The notes beneath the pieces are model-generated. The model saw nothing but the letters and a program-made list of their open reading frames with translations. It was not told where the DNA came from and made no database searches. Shown here one piece after another: positions 6,407 through 9,739 of a DNA stretch of 9,739 nt. Position 1 is the stretch's first letter; each line of letters starts with the position of its first letter. The translations under genes and the position numbers were made by a program. Source of the stretch: Rhodospirillales bacterium (lineage in GTDB: Bacteria; Pseudomonadota; Alphaproteobacteria; Acetobacterales; Acetobacteraceae); NCBI GenBank assembly GCA_015654825.1, contig JAATGE010000191.1, positions 1-9,739 on the forward strand, read 5' to 3'.

Positions 6407-7656
6407 TGCGGACGCCTCCCAAACCTTTCAAGAAGCTTGCCAATGCCAAACGGTGTGGTCGTTGGAATCTTGATCTGCGGGCCGCCTTCGCTGACGAACG
6501 CAACCTCGCGCGCCAGATGCAGGATGCCGTTGCGGAAACCGCCGCTACTGGCCGCCGCCGGCGTGCCGAGCGTCGCCGAATTGCCGACCAGACGCGGCTG
6601 GTACGGTATGACGATGTCGACGTTCATTTCCAGCGCTTCTTCGATCTGCGCGCGGGTCAGCCCACCGGGCTGGCCGAGCCGGTTCAACACCAGCACGGCA
6701 CGGCGCACCTGCTCGGGGCCGGTGGGCAGCGCCAGCAGCCGCAATGCGTTGCGCATGGAAGACAGCGTCGGGTCCATGACCAGCACGCGCTGATGCGCCA
6801 GCATCAGCAATTCGCGATACAGCGGCAGCGGTGCCGACGGCACGTCCGCAACGACGAAATTGTAGCGCCGGCGCAGTGCCGCGAGCAGCGCCCGCCCCGC
6901 CCCTTCGGCAACGTCGGCGACTTCGGCGATCTTTTCGTCACCGGCGAGCACCGACAGGCGTTCGGAAACCGGCTGCGCCGACCGCTCGACGAACAGCTCG
7001 TCGATGCGTGACGGCGTTTCCAGCGCCAGCCGCAGGCCGGTGCCGGCACGACCGCCGAGCATCATGGCGGCGGATCCCGTGTAGATATCCGGATCGAACA
7101 GGATGGTGTGGCGCTTCAGTTCTTCGCCGAGATAAAAACTCAGGTTGGCGGCGATCGTTGTCGCGCCCACGCCGCCGCACGCACCGGTAACGGCGACGAT
7201 GCGGCCGCCCTGCAGCACGCCCGAGGTAATTGGCCGCGCCGCGCAGGCCGGGCCGAACATGCGCGCGACCATTTCCTTGGCCAGCGGCTTGTACAGATAT
7301 TCCGCGACACCCAGATCGCGCGTCAGCGAACGATAGAAATTCATGTCCGCGCGGTCGCCCACCACCAGCACGCGCGTCGAAGGCTCCACCACTTCGGAGA
7401 GATCGTGCAGCGCCGCCAGCGGCGCATCCTCGCCGCTGATATCCACGATCAGCACTTCCGGGCTCGGCATCTTGCGCAACAGCGCGGTCGCCTGCCGCAC
7501 CGAGGCGCGGCGCAGCTGGATCGAGGGCACCAGCTCCGCCAACCCGTCCTGAATCGCGGTCTCGCTGTCGGCGTCGGTGATGAAGCCGAGCAGCGAGGCG
7601 CGCTCGGCCGCTTTCGCTGCCAGATCGCTCTGCTGGGAGATCGTGGGCGCGGCCAT
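6403..7656 (-). CDS. cpaE: CpaE / TadZ, ParA/MinD-like pilus localisation protein
   Basis: The 417-residue cytoplasmic protein joins an N-terminal receiver-like domain (about 20-135, with VLIVDISG at 68-75) to a ParA/MinD-like domain. CpaE/TadZ proteins place the pilus machine at its site in the cell, usually a pole, and recruit other Tad proteins. The deviant Walker A region reads GACGGVGATTIAANL at 158-172. The signature lysine is replaced by Cys160 and the P-loop lysine by Ala165. Later motifs are ILFDPD (185-190) and a Walker B-like FVVADVP (267-273). Loss of the P-loop lysine is seen in other TadZ/CpaE proteins, so it suggests an atypical ATP-binding protein rather than decay. A GGAG site lies 8 bases before the ATG, overlapping the stop of the upstream lipoprotein gene, and the stop overlaps cpaF. 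Confidence 0.9.
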   Translation of the reverse strand: MAAPTISQQSDLAAKAAERASLLGFITDADSETAIQDGLAELVPSIQLRRASVRQATALLRKMPSPEVLIVDISGEDAPLAALHDLSEVVEPSTRVLVVGDRADMNFYRSLTRDLGVAEYLYKPLAKEMVARMFGPACAARPITSGVLQGGRIVAVTGACGGVGATTIAANLSFYLGEELKRHTILFDPDIYTGSAAMMLGGRAGTGLRLALETPSRIDELFVERSAQPVSERLSVLAGDEKIAEVADVAEGAGRALLAALRRRYNFVVADVPSAPLPLYRELLMLAHQRVLVMDPTLSSMRNALRLLALPTGPEQVRRAVLVLNRLGQPGGLTRAQIEEALEMNVDIVIPYQPRLVGNSATLGTPAAASSGGFRNGILHLAREVAFVSEGGPQIKIPTTTPFGIGKLLERFGRRPQ

Positions 7657-7661
7657 GTTGG

Positions 7662-7967
7662 CTACTCCCCGCCCCCGCCCTGCCCCTTGACTTCGACCTC
7701 CGACAGACCGGCCTCGGGCAGTTTCTTCACTTTATTGATGTGCAGACGTTCGACCGCCGCGGCGGCGAGCACGCCGTCGCTGGTCGAGGCGCCGGAGCCG
7801 CGCACCAGATCGCCCGGATAGGCGGCCGACATCGTCAGGTTGGCGCGGCTGGCGTGGCTGGGGCGCCACAGGTCGCTGCGCAGCAGTGGATCGGTGGCAT
7901 CGCAGCCCGTGACCGCCAGCAGGGCTACCGTGCCGCCGATCGCGAGGGCCGGTTTGAGTATGATCAT
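7662..7967 (-). CDS. Short CpaD-like lipoprotein
   Basis: The 101-residue product has a type II signal: hydrophobic residues 6-20 and a lipobox VTGC with the lipidated Cys at 22. The mature part contains ANLTMSAAYPGDLVRG (42-57), then an Ala-rich stretch and AVERLHINK. This order resembles the C-terminal end of CpaD/RcpB proteins (Asn, Met, Pro-x-Asp-Leu, then an Ala/Arg helix). Those proteins are usually about twice this length, so this may be a CpaD reduced to signal plus C-terminal segment. Its slot between cpaC and cpaE is where cpaD normally sits. The ATG at 7967 is preferred because GGAG (7976-7979) lies 8 bases upstream. A GTG at 7976 overlapping the cpaC stop would add three residues. 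Asp follows the lipidated Cys, which in E. coli would favour inner-membrane retention. Confidence 0.75.
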   Translation of the reverse strand: MIILKPALAIGGTVALLAVTGCDATDPLLRSDLWRPSHASRANLTMSAAYPGDLVRGSGASTSDGVLAAAAVERLHINKVKKLPEAGLSEVEVKGQGGGGE

Positions 7968-7972
7968 TTCCC

Positions 7973-9379
7973 TCACTCCACCATGAACCCGGCGTCGGCC
8001 GGAATGCGCCGTACCGGCGGCTGGTTGGCACCGGTGCCCGAACCGACCTGGCGCAAAAACAGGATGCGCTCGATGTCGGTGGGCGGGCGCCAGCCGTCCG
8101 TCGGCAGCCTGACCGAACTCGGGTCACTCACCGGCCGCACGATATATGGGGTCACCACGATGACGAGTTCATCCTCGCTGCGCTGAAAACTGTCGGAGCG
8201 GAACAGCGCGCCGAGGATCGGCAGCTCGCCGAGGCCCGGCAGACTGTTGCCGGTCACCGTTGTCTGGTCTTCCAGCAGGCCGGCGATCGCAAAACTCTGC
8301 CCGGAGCCGAGCTGCACCGTGGTGTCGGCGCGGCGCACCGTGAGGCCCGGGATCGACAGGCCGGCGCCGGTGGTGCTGTTGCCGAAGAAGAACGTCACCC
8401 CGTTCGCCTTGTCGAGCGCGCTGACCTCGGGCCGCACATGCAGCACGATCTGGTCCTTGCTGAGCACGGTCGGCACGAAGCTCAGCGATATGCCGTACTG
8501 CTTGAAGTCCACCGAAATCGTGTCGGCGTTGGTCGCGACCGGAATCGGAAACTCGCCGCCGACCAGGAAGTTGGCCGGTTCGCCGCTCATCGTCGTCAGG
8601 TTCGGTTCGGCCAGCAAATGCACCAGCTGATCGTCCGCCAGCGCCTGGATGACGTTCTCCAGATTCCAGCCATTGATCAGTTTAGTAACGATCGAGCTCG
8701 GCGTGACGGTGCTGTCGACAACCTGGTTGGTGGTCGAGATGCCGACCTGCACGTGCTTGCCGAGCCTCGCATCCCCGGTCCAGTTGACGCCGAGCTCGCG
8801 CGTCAGCTGGCGGCTCATTTCTGCGATACGAACGTGCAACGAAACCTGCACGGGCTCGGTGACTGCCAAATGGTTGTCGATCTTGGCATCGGTGCCGAGC
8901 TGGCCGCGTGCCGCGTTGATCGCGCGTTCCGCATCGGCCGGGGTGCGCACGGTGCCGCTCAGCGACATTCCCTGCGGTGTTTCGCGCACCCGCACCGGCT
9001 GGCGCCCGTCGCTGAGGCTGATACCCTCGCTTGCCTGCTTGGCGGAAAAGCCCGAAGGCACCACGTTCACCTGGAACTGCGCGATCGCCTCGCCGGTATT
9101 GTTCAGCGCCGCGATCGTGGTGGTTCCCGGCGCCACGCCCCACACGAACAGGCTGTCCGCACTAGCGGGCCGCACTTCGACGATTTTCGGATCAGCCGTG
9201 AAGATGTTGGTGGCGGGCGCCCGTAGATGCATGACGCGCCCGGTGCCCGCCGGGATTGTTACAGTTCCGCGAGCCTCCGCGTGGGAAGCGGCGTCGTCCG
9301 CCGCCCGGGCGGTGCCGGACAGCAGGGTTGCCGGCGCCAACATTGTGGTCGCCAACAGCAGCAGCGAAAGGACTCGCAT
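7973..9379 (-). CDS. cpaC: CpaC / RcpA, outer-membrane secretin of the Tad pilus
   Basis: The 468-residue protein is the secretin that forms the outer-membrane channel through which the Flp pilus exits. It has a signal peptide (residues 1-26, probable cleavage after GTARA) and an N-terminal pilus-secretin domain (about 38-107, including DPKIVEVRPASADSLFVWG). A BON-like domain with SLSGTVRTPADAERA near 139-153 comes next. The secretin core spans about 239-413, including LLAEPNLTTMSGEPANFLVG (255-274), FVPTVLSKDQIVLHVRPEVS (301-320), and PGLGELPILGALFRS (381-395). A short C-terminal extension with PTDGWRPP follows. The ATG at 9379 lies 18 bases after the cpaB stop. The GAGGGGG site is 13 bases away, rather far, so a CTG one codon upstream is a remote alternative. 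Length and domain order are normal for CpaC. Confidence 0.93.
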   Translation of the reverse strand: MRVLSLLLLATTMLAPATLLSGTARAADDAASHAEARGTVTIPAGTGRVMHLRAPATNIFTADPKIVEVRPASADSLFVWGVAPGTTTIAALNNTGEAIAQFQVNVVPSGFSAKQASEGISLSDGRQPVRVRETPQGMSLSGTVRTPADAERAINAARGQLGTDAKIDNHLAVTEPVQVSLHVRIAEMSRQLTRELGVNWTGDARLGKHVQVGISTTNQVVDSTVTPSSIVTKLINGWNLENVIQALADDQLVHLLAEPNLTTMSGEPANFLVGGEFPIPVATNADTISVDFKQYGISLSFVPTVLSKDQIVLHVRPEVSALDKANGVTFFFGNSTTGAGLSIPGLTVRRADTTVQLGSGQSFAIAGLLEDQTTVTGNSLPGLGELPILGALFRSDSFQRSEDELVIVVTPYIVRPVSDPSSVRLPTDGWRPPTDIERILFLRQVGSGTGANQPPVRRIPADAGFMVE

Positions 9380-9397
9380 CAGAACTGGTGTTCCCCC

Positions 9398-9739
9398 TCA
9401 GTAGTGGTACTCGCTTTCGGCCGTTCCCGAATAGATATGCAACGTGTTGGACGGCGCCTCCGGCCCCTTGGCCGGCGCGAACGCGTTCGAAACATCCTTG
9501 GCCCAGGTCACGGGGTGCGCCGCGCCGCTGTCGCCGGCCGGCGCCGCATCAACCGGCCGAACCGCGAGCGAAAGGTGACCGAGCTTGGTCGCGACAGCGA
9601 CCCGCTCGACATCTTCTGGAGATACTTCCAACGTTACGGTACGCGACCCACCCTCGCCATTGGCGCCCTGCGCGCCCTGCACCAGCTGCTGATCGATGGC
9701 GATCACCCGCACATCCTTCAGCACCGTTTCGGCGGCGAC
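9398..9739 (-). CDS. cpaB: CpaB / RcpC, Tad pilus assembly protein (C-terminal part; 5' end beyond window)
   Basis: The last 113 residues of a longer protein run in from the right edge and stop at TGA (9400-9398). They begin VAAETVLKDVRVIAIDQQL, matching the segment after the SAF domain in CpaB, where a valine-rich strand and 'AIDQ' are characteristic. VTLEVSPEDVERVAVATKLG and SLAVRP follow, equivalent to the 'TLEV.PE...KLA.A..LG.L.L..R' pattern of the family. CpaB/RcpC is a periplasmic or outer-membrane-associated partner of the CpaC secretin, with SAF and RcpC domains. The N-terminal membrane anchor and SAF domain are outside the window. The C-terminus, about 50 residues rich in Ala, Pro and Ser and ending in ESEYHY, has no motif I recognise. 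The gene is 18 bases from cpaC and so is part of the same operon. Confidence 0.88.
   Translation of the reverse strand, partial: VAAETVLKDVRVIAIDQQLVQGAQGANGEGGSRTVTLEVSPEDVERVAVATKLGHLSLAVRPVDAAPAGDSGAAHPVTWAKDVSNAFAPAKGPEAPSNTLHIYSGTAESEYHY

Noticed and set aside
5219..6793. Long plus-strand open frame of 524 codons opposite cpaF and cpaE
   Set aside because: The product is His/Arg/Ala-rich with no motif, as expected of antisense shadows in GC-rich DNA. CpaF on the other strand has all its catalytic motifs.
7156..7185. CpaE as a decayed ParA gene
   Set aside because: The frame is intact, its overlap with cpaF is preserved, and loss of P-loop lysine is seen in other TadZ/CpaE proteins.

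Overview
The window comes from a GC-rich alphaproteobacterium, most likely a member of the Acetobacteraceae. Two things point there. The gene set and order match alphaproteobacterial Tad/Cpa pilus loci. The intergenic DNA carries a long A/T-only-looking hairpin and a 'CCAGGGC-TCT-GCCCTGG' palindrome of the kind I recall as dispersed in acetobacterial genomes. The family-level assignment is an inference from recall, not a measured match. All the genes I can support lie on the minus strand, so they are transcribed from high to low coordinates.

Region 9739 to 2259 is a compact Tad (tight adherence, Flp-type IVc) pilus operon. In transcription order it holds the 3' end of cpaB (outer-membrane/periplasmic assembly protein), cpaC (secretin), a very short CpaD-like lipoprotein, cpaE (TadZ-like localisation factor), cpaF (TadA motor ATPase), tadB and tadC (inner-membrane platform), and tadD (TPR pilotin-type lipoprotein). 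Spacing is tight throughout: two 4-base or similar stop/start overlaps, one TAATG overlap, and gaps of 5 to 18 bases. The genes are therefore probably cotranscribed and translationally coupled. The prepilin peptidase, the Flp pilins and the TadE/F/G minor pilins are not in this window. A GC-rich hairpin after tadD probably ends the operon.

Region 2119 to 369 holds two further genes: a polytopic membrane glycosyltransferase of the GT87/DUF2029 type and a small flavodoxin-fold protein. They are separated by a roughly 70-base A/T-rich hairpin that begins two bases after the glycosyltransferase stop codon.

Region 152 to 1 appears to be the start of a kdp potassium-pump operon: a 27-residue single-span protein followed by the first 13 codons of kdpF, cut by the window edge. 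A perfect 12-base palindrome (ATTGACGTCAAT) lies about 60 bases upstream and is a candidate operator.

The window looks mostly like ordinary chromosomal DNA. No tRNA, rRNA, CRISPR array, insertion sequence or phage gene was recognised. The points most worth a second look are the minimal CpaD-like lipoprotein with Asp after its lipid cysteine, the tiny pre-kdpF gene with its upstream palindrome, the two contrasting intergenic hairpins, and the glycosyltransferase next to the pilus locus.
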